From JAIXWP01 sp049318685 (GTDB lineage: Bacteria > Bacteroidota > Bacteroidia > Flavobacteriales_D > Sanyastnellaceae), in the NCBI GenBank assembly GCA_049318685.1, contig JBMOFW010000176.1, positions 1 through 5,942 of the forward strand: a DNA stretch of 5,942 bases, given 5' to 3'. Every line of letters begins with the position of its first letter. The stretch's first letter is position 1. Shown piece after piece: positions 5,458 to 5,942 of the stretch. Made by a program: the position numbers and the translations under genes. The notes under the pieces are model-generated. The model made no database searches, was not told the origin of the DNA, and worked only from the letters and a program-made list of their open reading frames with translations.

Positions 5458-5942
5458 ATGCTAACCAAAGGTTCCTATTTCGATCGCTATATTGACCAAG
5501 TTGAAGACTTGGAGTTGATTCAAGCGCTCGAACAGAGTTTACTCGATTTGGATCATTTGCCTATAGCAGAATGGCGAGCCCTGGGAAATTGGACCTACGC
5601 TGAGGGGAAATGGACTTTGCCGGATATTATTCAACATATTATTGATACAGAGCGGGTGTTTTGTTATCGCACCTTGAGTTTTGCACGCCTTGATCCGAAT
5701 GTGCCCCCCGGATATAATGAAGATGAATATGCGAGAAATGCGCGGGCGAGTAGAAAAACAATTGACCAAGTGTTGGATGAATTGAAAATCGTTCGCCAAT
5801 CGACCATTGCGATGTTCAATAGTTTTGATGAAACAGATTTAAATCAAATTGGCACGTGTTGGAAATACCCCATGAATGTCAGAAGTATGGGGTACATTTT
5901 GGCTGGTCACCAGAAGCATCATCTCACCGTTATCAAAGAGCG
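5458..5942 (+). CDS. DinB-family metal-binding protein, 3' partial
   Basis: The visible part encodes 161 full codons and runs off the window. It matches the DinB/YfiT-like four-helix bundle family, whose members bind a divalent metal through three histidines. The likely ligands are His60 (in LPDIIQHIIDTE, 54-65) and two from GHQKHHLTVIKE (150-161), namely His151 and His155 by family spacing. Segments KWTLPDIIQH and GYNEDEYA are typical of Bacteroidota members. Family proteins are usually about 170 residues, so only some ten residues should be missing. Related enzymes include thiol transferases, but most members, this one included, have no defined reaction. The ATG at 5458 directly follows the heptamer tract; no alternative start fits better. 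It probably shares a transcript with the upstream Hpt gene. Confidence 0.88.
   Translation, partial: MLTKGSYFDRYIDQVEDLELIQALEQSLLDLDHLPIAEWRALGNWTYAEGKWTLPDIIQHIIDTERVFCYRTLSFARLDPNVPPGYNEDEYARNARASRKTIDQVLDELKIVRQSTIAMFNSFDETDLNQIGTCWKYPMNVRSMGYILAGHQKHHLTVIKE

Noticed and set aside
5539..5799. Minus-strand open frame opposite the dinB-like gene
   Set aside because: The plus strand encodes a clear DinB-family protein with its histidine motifs; this frame has no support.

Overview
This window looks like a chromosomal segment from a member of the Bacteroidota, probably a gliding or type IX secretion lineage. The grounds are a GldA-type ABC ATPase with the family's characteristic sequence, a short DUF4834-like membrane protein next to a YfhO-like protein, the lack of clear Shine-Dalgarno sequences, and moderate to low GC. 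I cannot name the genus.

Layout. Bases 1-348 hold no convincing gene. They contain a 136-bp direct repeat (1-136 and 243-378, offset 242, one mismatch), built from hexamer and heptamer units and including a 44-nt-arm inverted repeat. Bases 349-4932 are a tightly packed minus-strand run of four genes, read from high to low coordinates: gldA, a small DUF4834-like single-pass protein, an 879-residue YfhO-like membrane protein, and an unrecognised protein with about seven membrane segments. Gaps are 37, 6 and 5 bp, so this is very probably one operon. Bases 4933-5061 are a divergent intergenic region. On the plus strand follow a stand-alone Hpt phosphotransfer protein (5062-5415) and a DinB-family protein (5458 to the window end, nearly complete). 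A 42-bp gap between them consists entirely of six heptamer repeats.

How the genes may work together. GldA is the ATPase of the gliding-associated ABC transporter. YfhO-like proteins are membrane proteins of the GT-C type linked to cell-surface glycosylation in Firmicutes. The operon therefore appears devoted to the cell envelope, with two small or unknown membrane proteins that may be accessory. The Hpt and DinB proteins form a separate unit with no obvious functional tie.

The most unusual signal is not a gene. A family of seven-base units around the core TCCTCAC occurs at the left end and again between hpt and dinB. At the left end the duplicated repeat unit supplies the last nine codons and the stop codon of the seven-segment membrane protein gene. 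This looks like a mobile or slippage-prone intergenic repeat that is remodelling a gene end. I found no CRISPR array, tRNA, rRNA or transposase gene.
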